Source: Synanceia verrucosa
Lineage: Eukaryota > Chordata > Actinopteri > Perciformes > Synanceiidae
Length of the DNA: 64,000 nt
Assembly: GCA_029721515.1 (NCBI GenBank)
Contig: CM056565.1
Coordinates: forward strand, 9,116,742-9,180,741
Direction of reading: 5' to 3'
The translations under genes were made by a program, and so were the position numbers. Of the stretch, positions 1 through 14,311 are shown piece by piece (within the stretch, counting starts at the first letter, position 1; each line of letters begins with the position of its first letter). The notes beneath the pieces are model-generated. The model did not search any database. It saw only the letters and a list, made by a program, of their open reading frames with translations, and was not told where the DNA came from.

Positions 1-120
1 GTCATCACTCTCCATCTCGTCCTCTATGGCTGCCTGCAGGTCACCTATCCTCTTGAAAGCCAGCTTAAGGTCCACTTGTAAGCTCTGATTCGCCGCTTCT
101 AAGCTCTCGATGTCCATTTC
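1..120 (-). CDS. myo18a: myo18a exon 37 (cut by the window edge)
   Basis: Residues 1863-1902: EMDIESLEAANQSLQVDLKL, AFKRIGDLQAAIEDEMESDD. The family continues into an acidic Ser-rich tail. The stop codon and any 3' alternative exons lie to the left of the window. Confidence 0.95.
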
Positions 121-3100
121 CTGGTGAATGGATCGCAGCGTGGTTACCCTCCTCTTAAGTGTGAACTCCTGGTGAATCATATCAAGTCTCCTCCAGCACC
201 CCAAAGACTTACCAGCTCGTGTTTCTTCCGGCTCGCCTCACCCTCCTTCTTCGACAGCTCTCCCATTTCTTCTTTCATGTCCCTTATCTGCCGCTGCATG
301 CGCTTGTTCTGCTCCTTCTCCCTGTTTTCTGCTGCCACACGTTGGTTTTTCTCCTCGGTCAACTTTTCTAGGTTCTCCTTCAGGCGGCCCACCAGGCTCT
401 GGAAAAGATTTGGGTAGACTGAACTTTCTTACAGAGGTCAAACAAAAGATTATGAGGGACATCCACCTTCAATTTTATACCATCACTACCTCTTGATAAA
501 TAGAAAGTCATGTCTTTCATTTACGAGACGCAGAGGGTTGTCTCACCTCTAAGCGTTTGATCTGCGTTCTCTCGTACTCCAGCTTGGTCTCCAGCTCTCG
601 GATCTTGGCCTCCTGACGGCACACGAGAGACTTTTCCACCATGGACTGCTCTTGGAACTCCAGCTGGCTCTGAAGCGAATGAAGCTGAGAAGGAGGGACA
701 CACACAAACACAAACATAAGCACCCATAATCACTCCCTGAGGAGCATCGCTGACGACACACCTCCTACTTGACCTCTGCTTTTTACCCATCTCTTAAGTA
801 GAGTCTATGCTGCGCCGATGTTACTCTGTGTGTATTAAAACTAAATTAAATCTGCACTTTTTAACCCTGATTTCTTGTAAATTTAATCCATCTCAATACA
901 TGTAAATTTGTGCATCCAGTCTGAATAATGAGCTTTTAGATAAGCCGCCACCCCCTCCCCCTTCCCCCCAGTCTGACACGAATGGTCAAAAGAAGAACTT
1001 GTGGTTCAAGCTGAGTAAACAAAGAATCCCAGTAATTCCACAAGCTTTGGCAAAGAGCGCGACTTCATGCAAAGCACGTTTGTTCCATCTGAATCGTTTT
1101 CTCATGACTGATAAAGGGAAGAAAGACGCGTCACAATGAAACCCACGTAAAGGCAGCACAGCACCTAATGGAGGGACTTTGCATCTGAGACAAGTAGGAT
1201 TTGGAGCCCTCCTTTGATATTACCAAAGAAGCTAGATTTCCCTCCCACTGGGTATGAGATAACCACTTCAAGGTCAGATTTCAGCTTTCGATGGTTATCA
1301 CTGCTGTTTCTGGCAGGTTTTAACAATGCCTTACAGCCTTCTGTGTGTCTTTAGTGTAGCCAGAAACTATTCTGATGGCTTTGCATATAACTAAGTGGAC
1401 CAAAGCTTTGGCACATGTGAAGATTAATCTAATAGACACAGAATTTGCTGTTAGGGGGTGATATAGAGCTCAATTCTGTCTTTCAGTGGAATTACATTTA
1501 AACCCATTTTGTTCAAGGCAGGAGGTTGTATTTGTTTAGTCTACGGCGTATTGTCACTTAAAGGAGCACACTCTCCAGTTACTCTGAGTCTGAGCATGTG
1601 AAATAACATGCATTCAATCTGTAAACGCCTCATAATATGTGAATTCAGCTTTAATAGTCCAGAGGAAATGCAAACAAAGAAAATGGGCATGCATTACTGT
1701 GTGACATGCATGACAATGGTTAAAGGTTATCACCTGAATGAAATTGTGCTCCCCCACAAAAACTAAGCTATTATTATAAAAGCACTATTATTATTATTAT
1801 TATAACACAATTATCCACACAGGGCTGTATCAGGTGCATTAACCTTTTTACCACATAAATCCATATTTATGCTGCGCCTCAGTCATTTAGCTGACAACTT
1901 AGCCAATCATCCCAGAAATATGTCAAATCAGACGAGGATGCTGAATAGCTCCGGGTTTATTATGACTGTAATATGATTAAAATACAAAGCTGTTAGGGCA
2001 GTGAGCTTAAAGTCATTTGCAGTATGTAGTAGTAGTGGTAGTAGTAGTAGTATGCTGTCATGCTCACAATGAACATCAAGTTAGTACAAAAAATAAAGAG
2101 CAGCTGAGGCAGACAGGGACTTTGCAGGTAATTTTGGTTAATAATCAAAACTTTGACCTGACGATAGTGCAGAATGAAGAATTAAGGGACCTCTTGTTAC
2201 ATTAACATGGATGAGCATGTTGTGGCAATCCAATTTAGTTGTTAGAAGATGTTTCACTCTGAACCACAGCCTCAATTTAGGAGGTCGCGCATGGACTGGC
2301 AAGCCTGCAAAAAGGCATCTCACATGCTAATATCAGTTATTTGTACGCAGAAACACCCAACCACAACAACCAGTCCTCACCTTGTTCATAAAAAGCACAT
2401 AACTACAGTCATTATTCATGCTGGAGCAAAAATGCCTCAGAGCGCCATGCAGAAAGCATTAAAAAAATAATGGATGGACTCTGCATGAACATGGCACAAA
2501 CTCCATATGGACAAAAGGTGCATTTATAAATGTATAAGTGCATATTAAATGTTCAAATAGGCCTCAAGTTCGCTCGTCTCTACATGGTAGTGCAGTGTGT
2601 GAGTGTGTAAGGCAACTCTAGTAAACGAGTAACAAAGTCATAGAGCAGCAATTTGGCATTTTGTGTATATGATTGTGGGCATAAAAAGGGGCCTTTGTTG
2701 TGTTTGAGGTAAAATGTTCATGTTTTTACAGCTTTTCCTATGTCAAAGCATCACATTTTATCAAGATGATGTTTCCAAACACTGCCTTTTTTATTTCCTT
2801 GAGAATTGTCTGATATTTCAAAATAAAATCATGCATTGGCTGTATGGGCTAGAACCCCCGGAGACAAAAGCTGCAGCACCGTTATCAGACAATAGTTGAA
2901 AAGGACCAGAATGAGCTTTCATTTCATCTAATTGGTAAACCATAGAAACAAGATGCCGACTTTATGCACTATACATGACCCTTCATTTTAAATAGGAGTG
3001 CTGAGAGGCGACAGAACAATTTCTCCCCTTGAGTCTAAATCTTTCGCTGATTCCCACTATTTAAATGCAAATTGTATCGCAATTTTGTGAGGAAAGCTGC

Positions 3101-6100
3101 CACAGAAATGGAGCATTTTTTTTTTCAGTCATGATAATCAGAAAGAAGTGTAGAGGCAGAGGGTAGGTTCCTGGCTGTGCCTTTTCAAACACTTCCTTGT
3201 ACCTTTTCTTGGATCTCCTGCTTCTCCTTTGTGGCTTCTTCCAACTGGGCCTGCAGATCACTGATCTGGCTCAAGTCCCTGGCAGACTGGGACAAACACA
3301 GAGAGAGAAAGTCAATGGTCAGAGAATTAGAGTTATGTGTGTGAGATAGTGTCAATGTATGCATCATTTATCTGTAAAAAACCCTTTTAATGTAAATGGT
3401 TAATGAACATAATGTGTCTGTGCCAAATAATTCTTCATGTGAACAGACTGCATCTCCCTGATTGCAGAGCACACGCTGTGTTCAGAGGGGAACATGTCCT
3501 CCAAACCTCAAAGCCTCTTTCCTTTTAAACCCACAGAAAAGAACAGAATGTCAATGTCAGAGATGTCAAAGATGGTGCCCCACAACTACTCCAACTAAAT
3601 TCAAATAACCAAATGATAGAATTACGCTATTTTGACAAATAAATTCCGGTTTTCAAGGCTTCCTGACTGCTCTCCGAGGTGTTTTTGCCATGTCGGGTTA
3701 CCTGGGCAACTGCAGCTTTGTGTTTCTTCATCAGTTCATTCATGTCCTCCTGATCCTCCTCCATGCGAGACTGCAGGTCATTCTTCTCCCTCTGCAGACG
3801 GCTCATCTGCTCCTCCAACTGAAGGATGAAACAAGGAGGAAACACACACATTTTTTGTATAGAATGACAGGGCTTTATTCATGAGCTATTCAATATGATA
3901 AATGGTCATTAGTTGGCTAGGCCGTGGCAGTGCTGGAATCTCATCTGATGGCAGCGAAACACGATCTAGACGGGGGGCTCTGGCTGGAGGATGAGACCAA
4001 TTGGAGATAATCAATTGGCTCATTTAGGCAGGGAAAAGTGCAGCCAGCGCAGCATACTGGTGATGTCCTATTTAGAGTTCACCCTCCCTGCGTTCAGGCG
4101 GTGGGGGTGGATACTCAGGCTCTCAATATGCATTCTCTAATCTGAGACATTTTACAGGACCTTCCCTCGCCATAAATGTGGCAATTAACAAGCAAAGCAC
4201 AGGCAACGCAGCACTCTGTGTGTCATCCCCAGAGACACAAACATCCTCAGTCTACGAGGCTGACTCTCATGAGACAGCCATTAATGAGCAGATGGAGAGA
4301 AAAAAAAAAACATTCGGCAAAGCTTATTTATCCATTAGAGCAAAATGTTGAAATCAGATGTATGCCAAATGGCATTTATTATTTTAATATCCTACCATGG
4401 CTTGATGATGTGTGCATATTAATGCAGCTGCATTGTTAAGAGTGAAAGTTTGATGGGCAAAGCCCTCCATTCAGTAAATGTTGATTTAATTTGCTCATCG
4501 AAAGATAGGGTGACCAGGTGTCCCACTTTATGTGGGACAGCATTTCATCACTTTTGTCCCACAAATTGAAACTATGTCTCACATTTGATTAGCAGGTGCA
4601 ACAAAGACTGAGAAAGTATTTACTCATGGATAAAGCCACTGGAAAACAATTCCCATAAAGTTTTTTGTGATTTTATTTTCAGTTGTGCACCCTCCATGCA
4701 ATTTATGAAGAATGTGCTGCTTCAAATCCTAACATATACAGTGTGAAACTAACCCCTAATTTCCACTGGATGCCAATACCACCAGATGTGCCTGCTGCAG
4801 ATCCGCCAGGCAGCTGGAATTGTGAGAATAAGATCTGCCTGACAAACAAGATCTTGCAAATTCACGTATAATCGCACGATATAGTGGGTTGTAGCTGAGT
4901 GTCAGTGAAAAGAGAACCACCCTGTGTCCACTGAGTTGAAGGAAATTGATTATAAGATCCGCCACGAACACAGATAATTTTATTTTGAAAATAAACCAGG
5001 TCTTTTCTTTTGTGTGTGTACACGACTTCCTGTCCTGCACAATCTGCTCTGTGCTGAATTCATGCATTGTGTGCCGACGTCCAACAAAAATAGAAGCTCT
5101 GTTTGTTTCAGCAGGCGTCGGCAAGTTGGCGGCATTCCACATTCAGAGGAAATTGACACATAGATTTGAATGGAAGGGCGGCACGGTGGTGTAGTGGTTA
5201 GCACTGTCGTCTCACAGTAAGAAGGTACAGGGTTCGAATCCTTTCTGTGTGGAGTTTGCATGTACTCCTCATGTCTGCGTGGGTTCTCTCTGGGTACTCC
5301 GGCTTCCTCCCACCATCCAAAAACATGCATGTGGATTAGGTTAATTGGCTAATTTAAACTGTCCGTAGGTGTGAATGTGAGTGTGAGTGGTTGTTTGTCT
5401 CTATGTGTCCTGTGATGAACTGGAGACTTGTCCAGGGTGTACCCTGCCTTTCACCTTTCAAGACAGCTGGGATAGACTCCAGCCTGCCTGCGACCCTATG
5501 AGGATAAGAGTTAGAAAATGGATGGATGGATCTGAATGGAAACGTATTTGGTCTGACAAAACCTCGTCATTCCGCATCCGGTGGAAATTAGGGGTAAAAA
5601 GTATATAGATAAGCATATAATATTTCAATGTATGGACACACTGCTCCTAAAACCAAGAGAGGATTAGCAAACTGAAAAGGTAAGAGCAGCTGAACTAATG
5701 ATCATTTACCACACTGTGCAGCGTTCACAATGAAAACGGATGAGAAATAAGCAGCTCCGCTCATTTTTCCAGACTTGTACGTTCTGTCCGAGCAAGCAAA
5801 CTATCTCATAAAGAAATGTGACTTTTACCTCCATTGATAAGTGTTGGTTTTGGAAGAGTTGAAATCAAATGTACTTATAAGATATTTTGACATCTTTGCA
5901 TTCAAAATAAAGGCTTTTGTGTTATCTGTATTGCCATTTATAAGTTTATAATTTCAATTGAAATGTTTATTTTTAGATGGACATCGCAGGAACATGTCCC
6001 ACATAAACATCCTCTCTGACCATGTGGCTTGCTGGTTCCTCGTCACCCTATCATAAGAACAGTATAGAAACAATTTTTTTTTAAACGAAAAAAAAAAAAT

Positions 6101-7293
6101 CTGCATTGTTGTGAGATTTAAAAAAAATGGATAGGTGTATTTCAATCATATAAATAATCACACACAGATCCTGTTAGAAACAACACACACACGTGAACAG
6201 CATACCGATGCCAAAACTCACCGACATCTTCGCTTTGACCACGTCCTCCATTTGGATATGCAAGTCCTCTATTTCAATCTCCATGCTCTTTCGAGCCTTC
6301 ACCGCAGCCGCCGAGGTGAACTCTGACTCCTCCAGCTGTGAGAAACAGGAGGAAGGTGAGGGACAAACACTAGCAGGCCAAGATCAAGAGATATGCAGAG
6401 GATTTATCAACCTGTGCAAGATTATACACTTGAGAGCAGACCAAGTTTAAAAAAATCCTTTATTTATTCATTTATGTTACTGCACTGTGTTTAAGAAGGG
6501 TGGCATACTTGATTTTTGAGCTGAGCAATCTCCCTCTTGCTGGGGGCGTTACTCTTCAGGTGGTCCAGCATAATCTGTGCGTCAGCCAGAAGGACTTTGG
6601 TTCTCTTTAGGTCTTTCTTCAGCCTCTTCTCCATCTCCACATCCCTCTGGCTCACCTAAATTCGAGCCAGTATTGTTACATACACACGCACACTATTTTG
6701 CTATCCTCCTTCAATATCCCATGGCAACCCTTTCCAGACTCAAAAGAACAGCTTCTTTCTGATCAAAAAGAAGCAGCATCGCACTAAATCGTGTACTTAA
6801 CAGAGTTGACAGGAGTACCTGGTCCTGGGCGTTCAGCAGTTTGGACTCCATCTCCCTCCTCTCACGCAACACTTTCTGCTTGTCTTCATACTCCTCCTCC
6901 AGCTGCACCTCCATCTGCTTCAGCTGCGGGACACATGAATGTCAGGATGCACAAACAGATGATCAGTGATAAACAGAGTCAGACTCAACACACCATCCAG
7001 CATCCTGTTAAGACATGGCCGCTCTCGCGCATCAGACAAACAGATCCCCCCCACTGAGCAGATCTGCTGGCCTGCAGATCCATCAACTTTGCTTTGAAAA
7101 TAAAATGTTATTTGTTTTTCATTCTGCCTTGACCAGTCATGATTAATTGTTAATGCAAGATAAAGGGGCACCCACCTTCTTGCTGCAGGAATGCCTGATC
7201 TCATCTAACTCTTCGTCCTTACTCTCAATATCTTTAGAGTGGGTCTGCCGCTGCCTCTCCATCTCCATCTCAAGCCGCAGCTTAGCCTGAGAG

Positions 7294-7324
<31 letters not shown>

Positions 7325-10300
7325 CAAATGCAGACTTCAGAAAAATGGAAAAAGTAGCAGCACCACTAGTATGAACTGCCACATCTGAACCACCCTATAC
7401 CTGCTCCAGCATCTGGATGGTCCCAGCCTGCTCGTCCAGCTCCTCCTCCTGGTCTTTCACCTTGGCCTCCAGGTCTCGAAGTTGCTTCTTGACCTTGGCC
7501 AGTGACGCCTCGTCCTTGGACTCCTGGGAGGACAGATCCTGCAGTTCGGCCTCCAGCTGCTGCAGTTTTGCGTTGGTGGCGCACAGTTCGATGTCCTTGT
7601 CCTGCAGACGGAAGGGATGAGCATATAAAAAAAAAACGCACATTTGCACCACCAGCCCAATTATGTCAAATAGAGACTAGACGCTCTGTCCCTGAGGGAG
7701 AGAGGACGCCAAACTTTTGAGTGGTGTGAAGTAGCTTTACCTGCAGCTGTTGGCGGAGGTTAAACATCTCTCCAGTCATTAAGTCTTTCTCTCGAGTGAG
7801 CTTCTCCCTCTGGCTTCTTTCTCTTTGTACCTCGGCCTGAGCCTGGTTCTGCTCCAGGTCAAATCTGGAACACATGAATACACAGCTCAGCAAACCGTTG
7901 ATTGCATATGAGACTAGGGTTCCTACTGTATGAGGCCAGACCCACAGATGGCTCTGAACTGACAGTGGGCTCTATTTCAGCCTCAACTGCCTCCATTAGT
8001 CCTCAATTTACAATATAGGTTGTAATAATGGGCAAAATGTTTTCTTCAGCTGTCTGGGGTAGAAACCGCTTACGGTTAGTGAACTTAACATCTAAGTGCT
8101 TCGTGCTGTCAGCTTGTCGTAATTCCCTGTTTTTGTCTCTGAAGCGCGGCTGAAAATAATTTCACCCACGGAGCATCTTCAATTAGCCACAGGGGAGAGA
8201 TCACATTCTGCCACGGCGATAGCTTTCTCAAGTGCTTAAAGCCTGAGTCATTTTCTCAGCTAATGCAATTCCACAGATTACAGAACATCTCAGTCAAATT
8301 AAAGGCAAACGTTAGCGTTCTGCCGGGTGGGTCAGAGTGGCTGCGCCTGGCCTTTTCATGGGGGAAAGAGCAATATTGTTCTCTGTGATTTGTGCTTATG
8401 GATGACTGAAGAACAGACACACACACACAAACAGACAGATGGATAGACTGCCTGGCAAACTGACTTCCTCTGCTTCTTCTCCAGATCGTGGTTGCGGCTG
8501 TGCAGGCCCTCCAGGTGAAGCTTGGTGTCCTGCAGCTCTGCCGTCAGCTTCTGGCACTTCTTTCTCAGCTGCTGCACAGAGCGCTGCACATCCTCATTAT
8601 CTGTCTGCAAATCAGCCAGCTGCAGCGCACACACACAAACATTTTTCATTATTCTTTTACGCATATCATTATCATGACATTTATATAAATAACTGACCAC
8701 AACTGTGCGGCAGCCAAACACTATAACAGACTTGATTTGTTTAATACAAAAAGTTTCTTGCCCTTCTCTCCAGATGTCTTTTGCTCTGCTGCTCCGTCTC
8801 CAGCTTCTCATCAAACTCCTGCTGGAGTTTCTTTTTGGCAAAGTCCATTTCACGAATGGCTCGGTTGTACTTTATCCGCCACTCGCCTCCTGGAGGAAAG
8901 ACATACAATTCATAAAAATGTCTGTGTGACATTTGGGCGTCTCCTGCCTTTAATGAAGGTCTGGCAGGGTGCATGGACGGAGGAAAATAGACTCTAAAAC
9001 TCTGAAGTGATGGATGCTGTGGAGTGCACCGTACTGGCCACGATGCTTATCACATTGAAGAACCGAAATAGTATAATCTTTCAGGAAATAAAACGTCTTT
9101 CGTCAAATCCTGACCTTGTGAGGTCAAACACATTCGACAAGGAAACTGCAAAGCAGCCTTTTGCTGTGTTTCAGCTCTAATCTTGGATAAACCTGAGGTA
9201 CAAATTCAGAGCACACCACAATGGCAGTTAGAGAAAGGACATGTCTAAGTGGCACTTTCCACAGTTGTTAGCCGACCCTAATTCTGGAGCTGTCAGAGGC
9301 TATCAGAACTATAACAGCGGCCAGGCAGATATTCAGGTTCAGGTTCATTTCCAAGCCTTATCATTTTAGAGGCTGTCCGTTTCTCCTTCACATACCAACA
9401 CTGGCTCCTCCATCAGAGCTGCTCATTAGCATATATATAGCATAATGACAACTTGCAGGGCCACCGGCTCTGATCCCCAACGATTATTTTCTCATTCATC
9501 TAAAAATTCTGATATGCTCTGTAATAGCTTGTCTGCTGAGGTGGGTTGAAAGGGGTGGGGGGACAAAAGTTTCACGGACAATATGCTCTCAGCGGGAGCC
9601 CTCTTTCCCAGCAGGTGGGGACCAATCAGCAACAGGCATTAGTTGTATGCCTGGGAGCGAACATCTTAATCCCCAAGCGGTAAAAACCCAAACTTGGAAA
9701 ATATACTTAATAGCATTATGTGAGATGTGACAGAGTCTGGCTTGCCATGTCCCCCTCTGAAACAGTCAAACAAAGATGCAAATTTCTGCAGCTACAATTA
9801 GTATGAGGGAGATTTTTCAAACTGTGCACATAACGCTGGTATGAGTGCTTCAGTAAATTATGCTTCTGACCTGAGCTGACATGCCCATTAGGCAGGTCTT
9901 GGCAAGCTGCTGCAAATGTCACAAGGGCCAATTAATTAGGGAATTGAAAACAAATGTTTCAAAACACTGATGACCAAATAATGATTCCAAAGACAGAGAA
10001 AAACTTTCTTCTTCTCAATATCTTCTTTGGTGCTTTTATTTCTTTAAGTGGCTTTTTATTATGCATGTAAAAGTTTGTTGAATTACAAAACCCAAAGTCC
10101 AGGGAATTACTGTTTCCCTCAGAATCACTGCTCCTGACGTGACTGAAACGCCTCGTTTGAGGTCCTGCCTTTTCTCCTGTGACATGCTGATGTCATCAAG
10201 TAACACATTTGCATAATACCTGCCTAGTCGCTAGTTTTGAATGTCCTCAGTCAAAGCTAGTTAGAGAGGAGCTGGAGCACGGTCTGAAGATTTTAGTTGG

Positions 10301-11798
10301 TTTGGTTGACCCAGAGAGGGTCAGCTGACAAATCGGAGCACACTGAGCTTTTCCGGGCTCAAACAAAGCATTTCAGACAGAGGATGAAAAGAAGCCCTGC
10401 AGCACAGCCCGTGGGAAGACAAATAAAGCATTATTTTTTTTTTTTTACATTAAAGCATGTAAACATGCTCTAGTAGAAACCCCAAATACAAAGATGCATC
10501 TGAAAATAAGAATCATAGGTCCTTTTTAAACACATGGATGGATGAAGACAATCTCAGGTGTCATCTGTGAATAACAATCAGCAGTCAACTTACCGGCATC
10601 ATCGTCATCGTCCAGCTCCCCATTTAGCTCTGATGTCTTCATGAGCCGAGCCTCCATCACCTCCATCTCCTGTGATTCTAGTTGTTTCTTCGTGGCATCA
10701 AACTTGGCCTGCAATGCACAGATTCACACCAATCAAAATGACAGCCTGTCAGTCCTGATACGTTTTTGTAATACATGTGTTTATATCAGAGTGTGTAAAA
10801 GTGCCTGTAGATCCTTCATGTCCTTCTCCAGGCGGAGTCTCTCTGAAGTCTCATTCTCCAGTAACTGGGATGCTGACTCACTGGTGCTCCTTTCATCAGC
10901 CAGTTCTGCCAACAAATCTGAGATCTGGACACAAACACACAGGTTCAGGTTCAGGGTGTACAAAATACTTGCCACTGTTCTTGCACAAACTAAGAAATGA
11001 AAGAGTCTGACTCCACCGCCAATCTTAAACACCATCTTCCCAGCATGCATTGCCACAGGCGAAGAAACCCACCCTGCTCTCCAATCGATCCGTGTTCAGT
11101 CTCAGCTCATTCCGCTCTTTCTCCACCCTCTCGAGCTTTGATTTCTGCAGCTGTATTTCCTCCTGGAGCACAAAGAACGCAGTTATATAAGTTGCACGTA
11201 ATGTTACTGTGTAAGTGTAAGTCAGACTGTAAAATATTAAGTATTACAAGAAACATGAAAAATGAATAGTGGGGGGTCAAACTGAGAGGGATCTATCGTG
11301 GTGGGGTGCATCTCCTCACGTCTTTGCTTCGCACGTGCTCCTCGGTGAGCTGGACCTTAATGAGGGGCTGGACTGTGGTGAAGAGCTTCCACCATGGCCA
11401 GCCCTTCACGCCACGGTTCTTCTTGATGTTTTTTTGGATGCAACGGATTGCTAGATCCTGAATCTGAAACACAAGTACAGGGAAGGAGTCACCAAACAGG
11501 AAATTCTTAGAGTCCAATATAGGGGAAATTTAAGGACCTCAGACTTGCTTTGACTCTAAAAACCTTAACCTTAATTATATTATTATTATTAAGAAATATT
11601 TATTTGTTTCTTTGATTTGTTTTTGATGATACATGACTGGGTGATTTCTAGTACAAAAGATGCAGTAAACCAACAGAGGCCAACGCACAAACCAGCTGTC
11701 ATGGCGGGGGGCTAGTTCAAAAACAATCAAATCTGGATTCAGATTTTACTGCAGAATTGTGATTGAGAGCAGGCTACACAATTCAACAGTGAACACAC

Positions 11799-11829
<31 letters not shown>

Positions 11830-14259
11830 GAAACTGAACCACAGCTGTTAGGCAGTTGCAATGGCGTCCAAAGCAGTGGTGGATTCTACATTTTCTGGTG
11901 TCACTGGAGACTAAACCAGAAGAGACAAAGACGACACCCCCAGTGTTTACCAAAAACAAATAGTTTAGAATAATGTTTAAAAAAAACACAAGCTGAATTA
12001 TATTTGAATCTTTTCCATGTTCCGCATCATTTTTTTGTTGAAAGTCAGATATGACTCGCTCATGCACGGAGATACACCGAACAGAGTCAAAGGTGTTGTA
12101 GTATAAATAGAATTACTTGTAACTGTATCTGTAGTGCTTCATAATAAAGACAATAGAGATAATACTGATGCAATACCAGTGCATGATCACAGGGCAGTAT
12201 AGTGTTCTGAGGCCCATAAAACAATACCAGAGAACTTATCTACCATCTCTATCTGCCATATCGTCCTCACTACAGACAAACAATATTTGAGAAAAAAAAA
12301 AAAAAAAACACCATTCCTCATTTTCATGTTATATTGCCTGTGTATGGGCTCTCACAGTCCAGCCCAAGACTTGCCAGCCTCCTCTGGAGAGTTTCTTCAG
12401 AGTGTGTTCCAAGGCTGGGAGCTAATTTTTGATTAATTAAATCACACATGTTGGCAGCTAATTCCAAGTATTACACGATTTCCATGCCGCTTATGCATGA
12501 GACTCTCCAGCAGCAGCAGATTACGGGCAAACCCAATTAGAGCGTCGCAATTCTCAGCATCAGGTACATTTCGCCCTGAAGGTACTCTCTATGACCAATT
12601 AGGATTTGTCACACAGTGAAAGCGTTGACATGGAGCGAAATGCAGCAGAAGATTTAAACAGGTCTCACTTGTCATATTTAGTCTTAAGATGAATGAAAAA
12701 ACAAACAAAAGATTATACTGCGTGAACACCGTGGATAAACATTTTTGGTATTCATGTCACATTAAGAGGGATCGACAGCTGTGAGACGTGTGATGTAAAT
12801 TAAGGTTTGTGAGCCAAGCTTAAGCGTGTTTCCATTCTCTTCCTTAATGCTCTATTTCCATTAGAGTTTGATTTAGTGTGAGCGTGAGTACATGTATGCA
12901 GGCATAAGTGCATTTATAGAAGATATACGATATGATGGCAGCACCGCCTCACATCACTTTGATCTCACTTATGGAGCAAACACTGTATGGGATTTCAATT
13001 TATGGGATTTTTTAATATGAAATAATGCATTTCTAAAGGACAGCTGCTCTGATTACATGTATGGCCTAATCAAGAACCTATCGGTCCATCATTTCTGGCT
13101 AATATCATTATTGTGATACTATGAAATTCGGTATATTTCAATTCTGAAATACAGTATATTTTGAGGAGGAAATTTTGCAATAGCCTGCCACAAATGCTTG
13201 ATTGGGTCCAGTCAGATGGCTGAGAGGACCACTGTATTATATTATTTTATATTTCATGCTTTCAGCTTGCAGGAAATCCTCTTTCCAAATAGATGTTATT
13301 TTGTATACAAAATGTACAATGGTTCATCCAGACTGACAATTGGTGGACAGAGGACAGAGACAAAGATCCATCTGAGCAACAATTCAATAAAAATAGAATA
13401 AATTACCAGTCGTCGGTGAAGGAAACTGGAAGCTTCAAAACGTGTGAAGATTTAATTAGAAACAGGTTCCTGTTTTAGTGTCACATGCACAGTAATGCTT
13501 TGCGATTCTTCAAACAATAGAAATAGAAGGTCAGTCTAGGGTCAGCATTGTTGGAATATCAGCTGAAAATATTGTGGACTGACACTTAAACCTATTAAAT
13601 CTAACCACTGACAAGACTGCAGAGGGCCCAAATAATAAATTTGGTGGTTGGATTATATGAAGTTTTATAACTAGGTTCGGGAATAAAGACCATGCCTCAA
13701 ACACATCCCATTTCAGCACAAAAGTATTTGAGCACACCTGATCTGTTCACTTCCCCTTAAACCCAGTTTTCTCATCCCTACCCCCCAAAAACTTTCTCTT
13801 TTCTCTGTCTTTCCTCTCTCTCTCTGTCGTTTGAATACAGGAGCCACAGGAGGCTCTGCAAACATCAGAGCTCGTAAAGAGACGGCTCCATCCACTCAGA
13901 GCTTCAACTCCCCAGATTCAACCCTGCCACCAGACGACACCAGTTCATCCCTTTACCTCTTAACCTTCCTCCCTTCATCCTTCATCCTCCATCCTCCATC
14001 CTTCTCTCCTCATCATGGCTCCTTTTCATCTCAAATCAATCTAACCATATAGTCGTCCTCTGTGTTACTGAAAACTGTTAAAACAGATCAACAAATCATC
14101 AATATTCTGTAGCAGGTGATTCCAACCTTTTGCACAGTAGTGTGTATTTCTAGCTTGATGGCTACTCACTATACAGAGAGCTGTGGATTATACCAATGCA
14201 CACTTTCACAGTTTCTTCAATAAAGAAATCCAGGTTTACTGAGCTGTATTATGATGGAG

Positions 14260-14311
<52 letters not shown>

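Larger units (their letters stand above)
3819..6221. other. Intron between myo18a exons 32 and 33
   Basis: 2.4 kb. Contains the nested transposon and SINE (4749-5601), a repeat-like gtcccacttt/gtgggac patch near 4510-4600, and poly-A/poly-T runs near 6070-6130. Confidence 0.5.

Noticed and set aside
5176..5260. tRNA gene
   Set aside because: A- and B-box-like sequences belong to a SINE head; no cloverleaf with proper acceptor stem, and a dispersed body follows.
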